A DNA stretch of 64,000 nucleotides from Amygdalobacter indicium (GCF_029101545.1 NZ_CP118866.1:434001-498000); one strand, 5' to 3'. Positions 53,302-62,704 are shown, counted from the stretch's first letter. Notes: generated by a model not told the origin, from the letters alone. Numbers and translations: made by a program.

Positions 53302-53308
53302 TAGGAAA
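53283..53308 (+). promoter_or_regulatory. Perfect 11-bp hairpin in the same gap
   Basis: TTTCCTATCTT pairs with AAGATAGGAAA around ATAA; the left arm is the second tandem copy. No T run follows, so it is not an ordinary terminator. The rest of the gap (53309-53510) shows no gene. Confidence 0.75.
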
Positions 53309-53545
53309 GCAAGATGAAAAAGCTAAACAAGCTAATTATAGAATTAGTTAGATGATAAAACAAGGGGTGTGTATTAGTTCAATTTCTTGCAGTCTTAAAT
53401 CCCCTTTCTTTTTGGACTAATACAAAAAACTTGATTTTAACGAAATTATGTATTATAAATGAAAAAGTAATATATGACTGCGATATTTTGGTCATTTTAC
53501 ACAAAAAATAGAGGAGGAAGCAGCAGAATTTTGCTGACGATTTTT

Positions 53546-54844
53546 ATGAAAAGACATAGTACAAAATCGCTTTCTTTTTTGTTATCCGTTTTATTGATTT
53601 TTTCCGCTTTTATGCTTTTAACAGCAGATATGAAGGCTGAAGGAGAAGAAGAGGAAACGCAGGAGGAAGAATTGCAGGATATTGCCCTTGATGCGGAGCA
53701 TTTTCCGGATGCGCAATTTTTAAAGTGTCTGCAAAGCGACCCGCAAGTTGATAAGGATGCGAACGGTGTTTTATCTGCGGATGAAAGGCAGAATGTTAAA
53801 CAGTTGTACTTGGCGAATAAGGGAATTGGTTCCATTCAAGGTATTGAATATTTTCCTTTATTGAATATCTTGGAAGTAAATGATAATAAACTGAAAAAAA
53901 TTGATCTCAGCCGAAATCCCGAAGTTATATTGCTGAATGCCGCCAATAATCAGCTGAGTGAGCTTATTTTGCCTCAGAAATGCAGCTTGTACGATTTAAA
54001 AGTCTATAGTAATCAATTAACCGAATTGGATTTGTCGTCCGCCGTCGACCTGAAAAATATAAATGTCAGAGATAACAAATTAACTGTATTGGATTTTACG
54101 AATAATAAAAAATTGGAGTCTATAATTCTCAAAAAAAACAGATTAACATCATTTAATTTTGACGGTTTGGGCGTAGCCATTTCTGATGCACCCGAAGTAC
54201 CTTCCGGTCAACTTTATGCTATCGAAGTCGGAGATGATTTACTTTTTGATCTTAGTAAATTGCCGGGAAAATTTGAACTTGAGCGGGCGAGTGCCTGGGA
54301 GGATGCCGCCGTTAAGAGCGGTAATATCCTTAAACTTGCCGATAAAAGGCCGACAACGGTAAGCTATAAATACAGATATTACGGCGATGAAATGACAAAT
54401 TTTCATTTGAAAATCAATTATTATGAGCTGGTTGATTTCCTTGCTGCCGGTGGCGAAGGCAGCATGCCGTCCGTAAAATTGCCGGAAAACACGGAATATC
54501 AATTACCGGCATGTGCATTTAAAGCTCCGGCAGATAAAAAATTTCACGCCTGGTCGATAAACGGTCGGGAATATAAACCTGAAGATAAAATTACAGTTAA
54601 GCGAAATACGAAAGTTGCAGCTGTTTGGCAGGACCTTAATCCTGCGCCGAAAAAAACTGAAGTTTCGTTACCGGCACCGACGCCTGAAACTTCGCTACCT
54701 CAAGCAGTAAGCACGGAAGAGGTGCGCCCGGGACGAGTTGCTAAAACGGGAGAATCAGCAAGCGGACAGATTTCTGCCCTCTTACTGCCGCTGCTTACAG
54801 CAGTTTTTATCATCAAGAAGCGGGAAATAGAAAATAATAAGTAA
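53546..54844 (+). CDS. Leucine-rich-repeat surface protein with VAKTGE anchor motif
   Basis: 432-aa exported protein. Signal peptide MKRHSTKSLSFLLSVLLIFS; an EF-hand-like DKDANGVLSADE at about 70-81; five or so leucine-rich repeats of the LYLANKGIGSIQGIEYFPLL / LTELDLSSAVDLKNINVRDN type (about 85-190); one repeat of the InlB/Listeria-Bacteroides type ending KKFHAWSINGREYKPEDKI; a Pro-rich spacer; and VAKTGE followed by a hydrophobic stretch and KKRE. A longer frame begins at 53474. AGGAGG (53512-53517) is 28 bases from this ATG, with a CAGCA/TGCTG hairpin between that may bring it close. Probably an adhesin. Confidence 0.8.
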   Translation: MKRHSTKSLSFLLSVLLIFSAFMLLTADMKAEGEEEETQEEELQDIALDAEHFPDAQFLKCLQSDPQVDKDANGVLSADERQNVKQLYLANKGIGSIQGIEYFPLLNILEVNDNKLKKIDLSRNPEVILLNAANNQLSELILPQKCSLYDLKVYSNQLTELDLSSAVDLKNINVRDNKLTVLDFTNNKKLESIILKKNRLTSFNFDGLGVAISDAPEVPSGQLYAIEVGDDLLFDLSKLPGKFELERASAWEDAAVKSGNILKLADKRPTTVSYKYRYYGDEMTNFHLKINYYELVDFLAAGGEGSMPSVKLPENTEYQLPACAFKAPADKKFHAWSINGREYKPEDKITVKRNTKVAAVWQDLNPAPKKTEVSLPAPTPETSLPQAVSTEEVRPGRVAKTGESASGQISALLLPLLTAVFIIKKREIENNK

Positions 54845-54871
54845 ATTCATCGGAAATAAGGAAAAATTAAG

Positions 54872-54906
54872 AGCAGTGCTGTCCCTTGGCGGCGCTGCTT
54901 TTTTCG
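54872..54906 (+). terminator. Terminator after the leucine-rich protein
   Basis: AGCAGTGC pairs with GCGCTGCT (one G-T), then six T. The remainder of the 318-base gap before adhE is AT-rich with no gene; a TATAAT is at 55127-55132 but no good -35, and no Rex-type operator was found. Confidence 0.82.
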
Positions 54907-55162
54907 TGGCCGCCTGCCGCTTTGGCGTTCAGATACCTAAATCGTCCAAGCTGAAATAAGTAAAAGCAATATTACAAGTCGGGATTGCAAACAATCACAA
55001 TTGATAAATTAGTAAATTTGTGCAGATTATCCATTTATTTGAGGAAAATACTGTTAAAATGGACGAAATCACAAAAATAAGTCACTTTTTTGCCCATAAG
55101 CTATTCCTATTTAATGGATAAAAAGTTATAATAAGGTTAAGTTTGAATTTAGGAGGACTAAC

Positions 55163-57784
55163 ATGTCAGAAGTTACACAAACTCAGGCAATGATCGACGA
55201 ACTGGTCAAGAAAGCTCTGGTGTCTTTGGAAGCATTCAGAAAATTAGATCAGGACAAAGTCGATTACATTGTAGGTAAAGCATCAGTTGCCGCTTTGGAC
55301 AAGCACGGCTATTTGGCCGAACTGGCGGTTAAAGAAACCGGCAGAGGCGTATTTGAGGATAAGGCGACCAAGAACCTTTTTGCTTGCGAGCATGTCGTTA
55401 ACAAAATGCGTCACTGGAAAACTTGTGATGTTATCAAAGAGGATCCGGTCGAAGGCTTAGTTTATATTGCCGATCCGGTCGGTGTAGTTGCCGGTGTTAC
55501 ACCTGTAACCAATCCTACTTCTACAGCTATTTTTAAGTCATTAATTTGCTTAAAGACACGTAACCCCATTATCTTCGGTTTCCATCCGGGTGCGCAGAAA
55601 TGCTCAGTTGAAGCGGCTCGTATCGTGTATGAAGCTGCAGTTGCCGCAGGTGCTCCTAAAGATTGTATTCAATGGATTGATAAGCCGTCGTTGGAGGCAA
55701 CTTCCGCTTTGATGAATCACAAAGATGTTGCTACCATTTTGGCAACCGGCGGTAATGCGATGGTGCGTGCCGCTTACAGTTGCGGTAAACCGGCTTTGGG
55801 CGTCGGTGCCGGTAACGTTCCTGCTTATGTTGAGAAATCGGCCAATATTCGCCAGGCCGCACATGACATAGTTATGTCCAAGACTTTCGATAACGGTATG
55901 GTTTGCGCCTCCGAACAGGCTGCGATCGTCGATCAGGAAGTTTATGACAGCTTTATCAATGAGATGAAGACCTATCATGTTTATATGGCCAATAAGAAAG
56001 AGAAAGCTTTGCTGGAAGAGTTCATGTTCGGTGCCAAAGCTAACGGCAAAAACTGTGCACTGGCCAAACTCAATCCGGATATTGTCGGTAAACCGGCTAC
56101 CTGGATTTGCGAGCAGGCGGGCTTCAAGATTCCGGCAGACTGTACCATGGTAGTGGCAGAGTGCGAAAGAGTAGGCGAATCTGAGCCGTTAACAAGAGAG
56201 AAACTTTCGCCGATTTTGGCCTTGTTAAAATCCCATTCCCGGGAAGAAGGCGTGAAGATGGCCGAGCAGATGGTTGAGTTTAACGGCTTGGGTCACTCAG
56301 CTGCTATTCATACTGCAGATAAAGCTTTGGCCGATGAGTTCGGTCATAGAGTTAAAGCCGTTCGTATTATCTGGAATTCTCCTTCGACTTTCGGCGGTAT
56401 CGGTGATGTTTATAACTCAATTATTCCGTCCTTGACATTAGGTTGCGGCAGCTACGGTCATAACTCCGTATCCAATAACATCAGCGCTTTCGATTTGATT
56501 AACATCAAGCGTATCGGTAGGAGAAGAAATAATATGCAATGGTTTAAGGTTCCGCCTAAAATCTACTTTGAAAGAGATTCAATTCAATATTTACGTGTTT
56601 TGCAAAACTGCTCACGGGCGATGATTGTTTGCGATAAGTCGATGATTGAATTAGGTTTTGTCGGTATTATTTTGAATCAGTTGGAACAACGTCGCAATAA
56701 GTGTGTTTATCAATTGTTCTCCGAAGTTGAGCCTAATCCGGATATTACAACTGTCCAACGCGGTGTTGAGATCATGGATGCCTTCAAGCCGGATACTATT
56801 ATTGCTATCGGCGGCGGTTCACCGATGGATGCGGCCAAGGCTATGTGGATGTTCTACGAGCATCCGGAAATCGACTTCCGTAACATGATTCAGAAATTCA
56901 TGGATATTCGTAAACGTGCCTTTAAGTTCCCGCAATTAGGCGAGAAGGCCCAGATGGTATGTATTCCGACAACCTCAGGTACAGGCTCCGAAACTACACC
57001 GTTTGTCGTTATTTCCGATAAGAAGGAAGGCAAGAAGTACCCTGTAACCGACTACGCTTTGACGCCGTCAATTGCTATTATCGACGCTTCTCTGGTTGAC
57101 GGTGTACCGGGAGTTATTGCTGCCGATACCGGTATGGATGCTTTGACCCATGCAACTGAAGCTTATGTTTCCATGTTGGCCAGTGATTATACCGACGGCT
57201 TGGCTTTGCAGGCGATCAAAATGATTTTTGAATATTTACCGCGTTCCGTTGCTAACGGTAGAAACGATAAGGAAGCGAAAGAGAAGATGCATAATGCCGC
57301 GACCATCGCCGGTATGTCCTTTGCTAATGCTTTCTTAGGTATAGTTCACTCCATGTCGCATAAAATCGGCGGTGAATTCGGTACGGTTCACGGCAGAACC
57401 AACTCCGTCTTATTGCCTTATGTTATTATGTACAACGGTTCACGTCCGAATAAACTTGCAACTTGGCCGAAGTACAATTATTTCAAGGCGGATGAGAAGT
57501 ACTTTGAAATTGCCAATATGTTGGGCTTAGGTGCTACAAGTATTGAAGACGGTGTCCGCAAGTATGCTAAGGCATGTCGTGATTTGTCGAAGCGTTTGGG
57601 TATGCCAAGTTCCTTCAAAGAGATGGGTGTCGATCGGGAAGCTTTCATGGCGCAAGTGCATAATTTGGCGATGCTGGCTTATGAAGATCAATGTTCTCCG
57701 GCTAACCCGCGTTTGCCTATGGTTAAGGATATGGAACAAATGATGATTGATGCTTACGACGGCAAAGAATGGTTTTTGAAGTAA
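55163..57784 (+). CDS. adhE: Bifunctional acetaldehyde-CoA/alcohol dehydrogenase
   Basis: Reduces acetyl-CoA to acetaldehyde and on to ethanol, regenerating NAD+ in fermentation. The N-terminal aldehyde dehydrogenase half has the thioester Cys248 in NGMVCASEQ; the C-terminal iron-dependent alcohol dehydrogenase half (from about 460) has GGGSPMDAAKAMW, TTSGTGSETTPF and the metal histidines in THATEAYVS, HSMSHKIGG and GTVHGRTNS. 873 aa, full length; such proteins form spirosomes. AGGAGGACTAAC precedes the ATG. Codon use is of the highly expressed kind. Ends in a strong terminator. Confidence 0.97.
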   Translation: MSEVTQTQAMIDELVKKALVSLEAFRKLDQDKVDYIVGKASVAALDKHGYLAELAVKETGRGVFEDKATKNLFACEHVVNKMRHWKTCDVIKEDPVEGLVYIADPVGVVAGVTPVTNPTSTAIFKSLICLKTRNPIIFGFHPGAQKCSVEAARIVYEAAVAAGAPKDCIQWIDKPSLEATSALMNHKDVATILATGGNAMVRAAYSCGKPALGVGAGNVPAYVEKSANIRQAAHDIVMSKTFDNGMVCASEQAAIVDQEVYDSFINEMKTYHVYMANKKEKALLEEFMFGAKANGKNCALAKLNPDIVGKPATWICEQAGFKIPADCTMVVAECERVGESEPLTREKLSPILALLKSHSREEGVKMAEQMVEFNGLGHSAAIHTADKALADEFGHRVKAVRIIWNSPSTFGGIGDVYNSIIPSLTLGCGSYGHNSVSNNISAFDLINIKRIGRRRNNMQWFKVPPKIYFERDSIQYLRVLQNCSRAMIVCDKSMIELGFVGIILNQLEQRRNKCVYQLFSEVEPNPDITTVQRGVEIMDAFKPDTIIAIGGGSPMDAAKAMWMFYEHPEIDFRNMIQKFMDIRKRAFKFPQLGEKAQMVCIPTTSGTGSETTPFVVISDKKEGKKYPVTDYALTPSIAIIDASLVDGVPGVIAADTGMDALTHATEAYVSMLASDYTDGLALQAIKMIFEYLPRSVANGRNDKEAKEKMHNAATIAGMSFANAFLGIVHSMSHKIGGEFGTVHGRTNSVLLPYVIMYNGSRPNKLATWPKYNYFKADEKYFEIANMLGLGATSIEDGVRKYAKACRDLSKRLGMPSSFKEMGVDREAFMAQVHNLAMLAYEDQCSPANPRLPMVKDMEQMMIDAYDGKEWFLK

Positions 57785-57807
57785 TAAGTTAATCTTTTTT
57801 CATAAAT

Positions 57808-57842
57808 TAACGCGATAACGATTGTTATCGCGTTTTTTTTTT
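57808..57842 (+). terminator. Terminator after adhE
   Basis: AACGCGATAAC pairs with GTTATCGCGTT around GATT, followed by at least ten T. Confidence 0.92.
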
Positions 57843-58099
57843 TGTGTTTTTTTCTTGCGCAGAAAGAGCTTTATTTTACCTTGATTGGTGTTATTATGTT
57901 CTTCGGCATAATTTTTGCAGAAAAGGAGGTTTGCGGAAAATTAAAGACATTTCAGCAGCTTGTGCTATGTCGATAAGAGGCGGCATATTGTGGGTAACGG
58001 ATGTCATAGAAACAGGATCGAAAAAATCACAGCCTCAAGTCATGCAATGAGGCGAAAAATATAAATTAAAATATAAAAATCTTTTACAGGAGGATTTGT
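57843..58099 (+). promoter_or_regulatory. Leader of the iron/haem/cobalamin-type ABC operon
   Basis: 257 bases without a convincing gene. A hairpin GCCTCA/TGAGGC (58032-58053) and a strong AAAAGGAGGT (57922-57931) with no start codon at the right distance are present. I could not match a cobalamin, FMN or haem-responsive element. A TTG-started frame (57844-58050) is open but has no support. Confidence 0.4.
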
Positions 58100-59239
58100 A
58101 TGAAATTATTGAAAACAATAATGGCTTTGGCTTTGTGCTGTGCTTTGACAGCGTGCAGTACAACTGCTCAAAAAGCTAAAGAAAATAAAAATAAAACAAC
58201 TCAAGTTCCAACTACGACTGCTAAACAGTCAGTTGCAACGACAAGCAAAGCTGCATCGGATAACAAAGACAAGAAAGACAAGGAAACGACAGCTAAGAAC
58301 TTGGAGTGGAAAAATATTAAATTACGCAATAATTTAGATAAACAAAAGGGCTTGGAAATTAAGTATCCGGAAGCTGTACAAAAAAAGTACGGCAAATCGC
58401 TTAAATTATCCAAATATCCGGCAAAAATTGTCGACCTTTCTACTTCAAGTTTGGCACTTATGGCGAAATTGAACGTTAAAATGGCGGCAGTTTCCCGGAC
58501 TGTTAAGACAACTAAGGCCGCAGAATACTACAAAGATGTGAAGGACATTGAGTCGGGTATGCGCGGAGTTGATACGGAAGCTGTTATTGCTCTGGAACCG
58601 GATTTGGTTATTATGAGCGGCGGCATGAAGGAAAAATACGGCGCACAATTAGAAAAATTGAAAATTCCCGTATATTACACTTCTGAAGGTCCGTTAGTAA
58701 ATTTAGCAGCTAATCAGGCGGAAACTGAAGCTTTGGCCGAAGCTTTCGGCGGCAGTCAGGCTAAAGAAGATGTTACGGCTATGTACAAAGCAGCCGAAGA
58801 GGCTTGTCAAAATTACGCCAAGGCACATGCATCAAAGAAAACGGCCATTATGTTCGGTGTCGGTGGTAAAAGTATCATGTTGGCAACCTCAAAGAGTTAT
58901 TTCGGAACCATAATTAAAATGTTGGGCTTTGAAAATGCAGCTGATGCCAAAGATGTCAAGGGTAGCGGTATTTTACCGTCAAGTCTGGAAACATTGGTAC
59001 AGGCCGATCCGGAAGTTATCTTTTTAATTGCGCCGCCTACAGGCTATGATCCGCAAAGTTTGTTGACCGCTTTTACTAAAGCTAAGAATGCCGATAAAGC
59101 CGTATATGAAGGTATTAAAGCGGTAAAAGCCGACAAGATTGTTGCTTTACCGGGGAATTACACAACCAGCAGAGGCTTAGAAATTGTTCCGGATCTCTAT
59201 CATTTGTGTGAGATTTTAACAGAAAAGTTAGGGAAATGA
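58100..59239 (+). CDS. ABC transporter substrate-binding lipoprotein (FecB/BtuF type)
   Basis: Surface lipoprotein that captures the ligand for the permease next door. Signal with lipobox LTACS (cysteine 19), then a Thr/Lys-rich linker (about 24-70), then the periplasmic-binding fold of the helical-backbone class III (SLALMAKLNVKMAAVSRTVKT, GMRGVDTEAVIALEPDLVIMSGG). 379 aa. The family binds iron-siderophores, haem or cobalamin; which is not readable. AGGAGGATTTGT precedes the ATG. Overlaps the permease gene by 4 bases. Confidence 0.92.
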   Translation: MKLLKTIMALALCCALTACSTTAQKAKENKNKTTQVPTTTAKQSVATTSKAASDNKDKKDKETTAKNLEWKNIKLRNNLDKQKGLEIKYPEAVQKKYGKSLKLSKYPAKIVDLSTSSLALMAKLNVKMAAVSRTVKTTKAAEYYKDVKDIESGMRGVDTEAVIALEPDLVIMSGGMKEKYGAQLEKLKIPVYYTSEGPLVNLAANQAETEALAEAFGGSQAKEDVTAMYKAAEEACQNYAKAHASKKTAIMFGVGGKSIMLATSKSYFGTIIKMLGFENAADAKDVKGSGILPSSLETLVQADPEVIFLIAPPTGYDPQSLLTAFTKAKNADKAVYEGIKAVKADKIVALPGNYTTSRGLEIVPDLYHLCEILTEKLGK

Positions 59240-60255
59240 TGCAACGCCCGTCCCTTACCGGGCGAGCAGGAGCTTGGGGTTTCGCAGGCATCCTCTTAGG
59301 AATTCTGGCTCTGCTCGCCCTGCTTTCGTTAAGAATCGGATCGGCGGGATATAGTTTGGATGAAATAGTTCGGGCCTTGTTCGGCAACGGGTCCGTTACG
59401 GTCAGAAATATTTTATTACATTTACGCTTACCGCGTGTCATTGTCGCGATGGTTGTAGGTGCCTGCCTGGCTACTGCCGGCTCTTTGTTACAGGCGGTAA
59501 TGCGTAATCCTTTAGCTGATCCGGGAATTATAGGTGTTTCAGCCGGTGCCGGTACGGCGGCAACGGCGATTATGTTACTTTGTGCCGATTTAAGCTTAAG
59601 CATTCCTTTTTTTGCCTTTATAGGTTCTTTGACGGCGTGTGCTCTTATTTATATCATGGCATACGACGGCGGATTAAGCCCTGTCAGAATTATTTTGGCA
59701 GGAGTGGCTATTAATACTGTTTTAGGTGGATTCAATGCCTTGTTACAGTTGTTGTACAGCGACAGCCTGACGGGAGTGTTATCTTTTTTGACCGGTTCAA
59801 TAGCCGCTTCCACCTGGTCGAATGTTCGCTTGATTTTGGCATACGGGATTCCCTGTTTGTTGTTAAGCTTTTTAACAATCAGAGGAGCCAACGCTTTGCA
59901 ATTGGGGGATGAGATGGCTACCAATCTCGGCTTCCCCATTACTTTAACCAGAATTTTAATTTCGGCCTTGGCAGCTTTTTTAGCGGCGGCAACAGTTGCC
60001 GCTGTGGGCATTATAGGCTTTGTCGGTTTAGTTGTACCGCATATAACTCGTATTCTGGTAGGGTCGGATTATCGTCGCTTATTACCGATAGGGATGATTT
60101 TGGGAGCAGTTGTAGCATTGGCAGCCGATACTGTCGGGAGAGTTTTAATTTCCGGCATGGAATTGCCTTTAGGCATTGTGATGGCGGTGGCAGGAGGTCC
60201 TTTTTTCCTTTATTTGCTTAAAACCAAGAGCAAAATTCAACAAGGAGGTAAGTGA
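59236..60255 (+). CDS. FecCD-family ABC permease
   Basis: Inner-membrane channel of 339 aa with about nine or ten helices. FecCD marks: LHLRLPRVIVAMVVGACLATAGSLLQAVMRNPLADPGIIGVSAGAGTA near the N-terminus and GFVGLVVPHITRILVGSDYRRLLP near the end. Its ATG overlaps the lipoprotein stop by four bases. A single permease implies a homodimer. Confidence 0.94.
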   Translation: MMQRPSLTGRAGAWGFAGILLGILALLALLSLRIGSAGYSLDEIVRALFGNGSVTVRNILLHLRLPRVIVAMVVGACLATAGSLLQAVMRNPLADPGIIGVSAGAGTAATAIMLLCADLSLSIPFFAFIGSLTACALIYIMAYDGGLSPVRIILAGVAINTVLGGFNALLQLLYSDSLTGVLSFLTGSIAASTWSNVRLILAYGIPCLLLSFLTIRGANALQLGDEMATNLGFPITLTRILISALAAFLAAATVAAVGIIGFVGLVVPHITRILVGSDYRRLLPIGMILGAVVALAADTVGRVLISGMELPLGIVMAVAGGPFFLYLLKTKSKIQQGGK

Positions 60256-60259
60256 TCAG

Positions 60260-61048
60260 GTGCTTATTAAAGTAGAACATTTGCAAGTCGCTTATGGTAC
60301 GAAAACGATAATTACTGATTTTTCCTGTGAAATATCCGAGGGTGAGATTTTAACGTTGATCGGACCTAACGGCTCGGGTAAATCGACTTTGTTGAAAGCT
60401 GTGGCCGGAATATTGCCTTATCAAAAGGGCAAGGTGTATTTGGACGGCAAGGATTTACACTGTTGGAAAAAGAAGGAAATTTCCCGCAAAATTGCCCTGT
60501 TACCTCAAATTCATCAGGCCCCGGAGGATTTTACCGTGCGTGAACTTGTCAGTTACGGCAGAATGCCGCATCAAGACTTGTTGCACCGAGACTCGGAAGA
60601 AGACCGGGAAATAGTTGATTGGGCGCTTAAGCGTACACATACGGCAGCCTTTGCCGAACGTTATTTGTACGAACTTTCCGGCGGAGAATTGCAAAGAGTA
60701 TGGCTAGCCTGTTCTTTGGCACAAAAACCGCGGATATTATTTCTGGATGAACCGACAACATATTTGGATATTTGTCATCAGCTGGAAATGATTACATTGA
60801 TTAAGGAATTGCAAAAACAGGAAGGTTTGGGCATTGTTATTGTTTTACATGATATTGCTCAGGCGATGGATATCAGCGATCGGGTCATTGTGCTGGCAAA
60901 CGGCAGACAGTATGCAGCCGGAAATCCGGAGACGGTTATCAATACCGCGATGCTGGCTGAAGTTTATAAAGTTCAGGCCAAATTATTGAAAATTGCCGGC
61001 CGTCGACGCCCGCTGATAGATTATACGGTTTATACTGAAGAGAAATAG
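60260..61048 (+). CDS. FecE/BtuD-type ABC ATPase
   Basis: ATPase of the same uptake system, 262 aa from GTG 60260. Walker A GPNGSGKST, signature LSGGELQRVWLACSL, Walker B ILFLDEPTTYLD and VLHDIAQAMD are intact. Four bases separate it from the permease. The three genes plus the flavodoxin form an evident operon. Confidence 0.94.
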   Translation: MLIKVEHLQVAYGTKTIITDFSCEISEGEILTLIGPNGSGKSTLLKAVAGILPYQKGKVYLDGKDLHCWKKKEISRKIALLPQIHQAPEDFTVRELVSYGRMPHQDLLHRDSEEDREIVDWALKRTHTAAFAERYLYELSGGELQRVWLACSLAQKPRILFLDEPTTYLDICHQLEMITLIKELQKQEGLGIVIVLHDIAQAMDISDRVIVLANGRQYAAGNPETVINTAMLAEVYKVQAKLLKIAGRRRPLIDYTVYTEEK

Positions 61049-61062
61049 AAAGAGGTTAATAT

Positions 61063-61614
61063 ATGAAATACGCTGTTTGTTATCGGTCTTTGACCGGTTG
61101 TACGAAAAAAGTAGCACAAGCTATATACGATGATATTAAGGAGAAAGATAAAGCTTTGCTTGATATTAAGGACAATCCTGATATCACTGCCGTTGACATT
61201 GTCGCTTTGGGCTATTATGTTGATCAGGCCGGACCGGATGATCTTGCTTGCAAATTTATTACAAGATTAAAGGGTAAACGTGTCTTTGTTTTTTGCACTT
61301 TAGCTTACTTTGCCGACTCTACGCATGCTTTTGAAGCTATTCAGAAGGGTATTAAACTTGTTCAGGAAGCCGGCGGTCAGGTTATCGGCAGCTTTATTGC
61401 CAACGGCGCCCTGGCACCGCAAATTATTGCCGAATTCAAGCGGATGGCCCAATCCGGTAACGGTAATCATCACGCTTACACCCCGGAAAAAGGCTTGCGT
61501 TATGAGCTGTTCAAAAATCATCCGACAAAAGCTGAATGTGCTTTGGCAAGTGAACGCTTCCAAGAAAGAGTATTGCTGTCGGATCAAGTTGAAGCATTAA
61601 AGGCGCAACATTAG
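61063..61614 (+). CDS. Flavodoxin-family protein in the ABC uptake operon
   Basis: 183-aa FMN-binding electron carrier. The phosphate loop reads YRSLTGCTKKVAQAI where flavodoxins have (T/S)xTGxT, and FCTLAYFAD and GSFIANGALAPQI fit the later FMN loops. GAGGTTAATAT precedes the ATG and it lies 14 bases after the ATPase, so it belongs to the operon. In anaerobes, flavodoxins next to haem or corrinoid uptake genes can feed electrons to release iron or modify the tetrapyrrole; that is inference here. Confidence 0.85.
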   Translation: MKYAVCYRSLTGCTKKVAQAIYDDIKEKDKALLDIKDNPDITAVDIVALGYYVDQAGPDDLACKFITRLKGKRVFVFCTLAYFADSTHAFEAIQKGIKLVQEAGGQVIGSFIANGALAPQIIAEFKRMAQSGNGNHHAYTPEKGLRYELFKNHPTKAECALASERFQERVLLSDQVEALKAQH

Positions 61615-61705
61615 TTATCATATTTTAATTGTTGAGTAATTAATTTGCTATTAAAGCCAACTATACTGAAAGCTAAATATCAAGGCTGAAAATGAGGCAA
61701 AAAAG

Positions 61706-62653
61706 ATGACATTAAAAGAAGCTATTTTGCAACGCGCTTCAGTGCGCAAATTTAAGCAACTGCCGATTAAGTCGGAAGAATTAAATAATTTTATGCGCGG
61801 TTTGAAGTCCATTCCCGGATTAATGCCCGGAGCGGAGCTTAATTTTGTCGTTTTAACTTACGAAGAGGCACAACGGAAATATAAGAATTTTTCCAAAGTT
61901 TGTACCTTTGCTCCGTATTATTTATTCTTTTACGGAGACGATTGTCGGGAAAATTGGCAAAATGCAGGCTATCTGGGTGAGATTGCTTCTTTGTGGTTGA
62001 CTTGTAACAATTTAGGCGCCTGTTTCCAAAGATGTGATAAATTGTTGCCTTCTTCCGATACTGTTCCTGTAACTGAGCTGGTGCCCGCTGCTCCCGTTAC
62101 TCCCGCTGCCCCTGCTGCTTCTGTGTCAGAATCTGAATCCGAACTTGATTCTGAGCCCGAAACGACGCTTAAAACAGCAGCGACAACGTCAACGCCGGCA
62201 GCAAGTGCAGCCGAGGCCGAGACTGTCAGCGATGCGGAAAAATTTGCCGAAGATAAACGTCTGCCTTTAATTTTAGCTATCGGCCATCCGGATAAGTATC
62301 CCGGAAAATGTCGGAAGATAGCGGTAAGAAAACGCTTAATCTCAGGTTCACCTGCAATTAATGCGAAAGTCGAGCTACTTTTGCATGCAGCCTGTCAGGC
62401 GCCATCCGAGTACAATACTCAGCCCTGGAGATTTTGGGTTACAGAGGACACGATACATATTTTCAGCAAACCGAGTCTTATTTTTCGCAGTGCCTGGCAC
62501 AAAAAAGCGCAGGCGGCGGCAGTAGGAGCTTTAGTGGCCAATTTGGCGACTTTAGCCGAACTTGACGGTTGCAATTATCGTATTTTTGCTGAAACACAAG
62601 CTTTTGCCGATATTCATAATTTGCAATATCAACTCAGTGTTTCGTGGAATTAA
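61706..62653 (+). CDS. Nitroreductase-family flavoprotein with a disordered insert
   Basis: 315-aa protein. The opening LKEAILQRASVRKFKQLPI is the nitroreductase FMN-binding arginine region; LGEIASLWLTCNNLGACFQ and LLHAACQAPSEYNTQPWRFWV (QPW motif) match the putative TM-nitroreductase group of two joined half-domains. Oddity: residues about 113-182 form an Ala/Pro/Thr then Ser/Glu-rich stretch inserted between the LGACFQ helix and the RLPLILAIGHP strand. It follows the flavodoxin after 91 bases, perhaps with its own promoter. Substrate unknown. Confidence 0.8.
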   Translation: MTLKEAILQRASVRKFKQLPIKSEELNNFMRGLKSIPGLMPGAELNFVVLTYEEAQRKYKNFSKVCTFAPYYLFFYGDDCRENWQNAGYLGEIASLWLTCNNLGACFQRCDKLLPSSDTVPVTELVPAAPVTPAAPAASVSESESELDSEPETTLKTAATTSTPAASAAEAETVSDAEKFAEDKRLPLILAIGHPDKYPGKCRKIAVRKRLISGSPAINAKVELLLHAACQAPSEYNTQPWRFWVTEDTIHIFSKPSLIFRSAWHKKAQAAAVGALVANLATLAELDGCNYRIFAETQAFADIHNLQYQLSVSWN

Positions 62654-62670
62654 AGCTTTAAAAGTCGAAA

Positions 62671-62704
62671 AAAAAGCGCCCGTCACTCAACGGGCGCTTT
62701 TCTT
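62671..62704 (+). terminator. Bidirectional terminator between nitroreductase and tRNA-Pro
   Basis: GCGCCCGT pairs with ACGGGCGC around CACTCA, with an A run before and T4 after, so it can end both the plus-strand gene and the minus-strand tRNA. Confidence 0.88.

Noticed and set aside
54907..55162. Rex (redox) operator upstream of adhE
   Set aside because: I looked for TTGTTAANNNNTTAACAA or close variants and saw none; AT-rich partial matches are not convincing.
57844..58050. TTG-started frame of 68 codons in the ABC operon leader
   Set aside because: No ribosome site at its start, Cys/Phe-rich composition, begins inside the T run of the adhE terminator.
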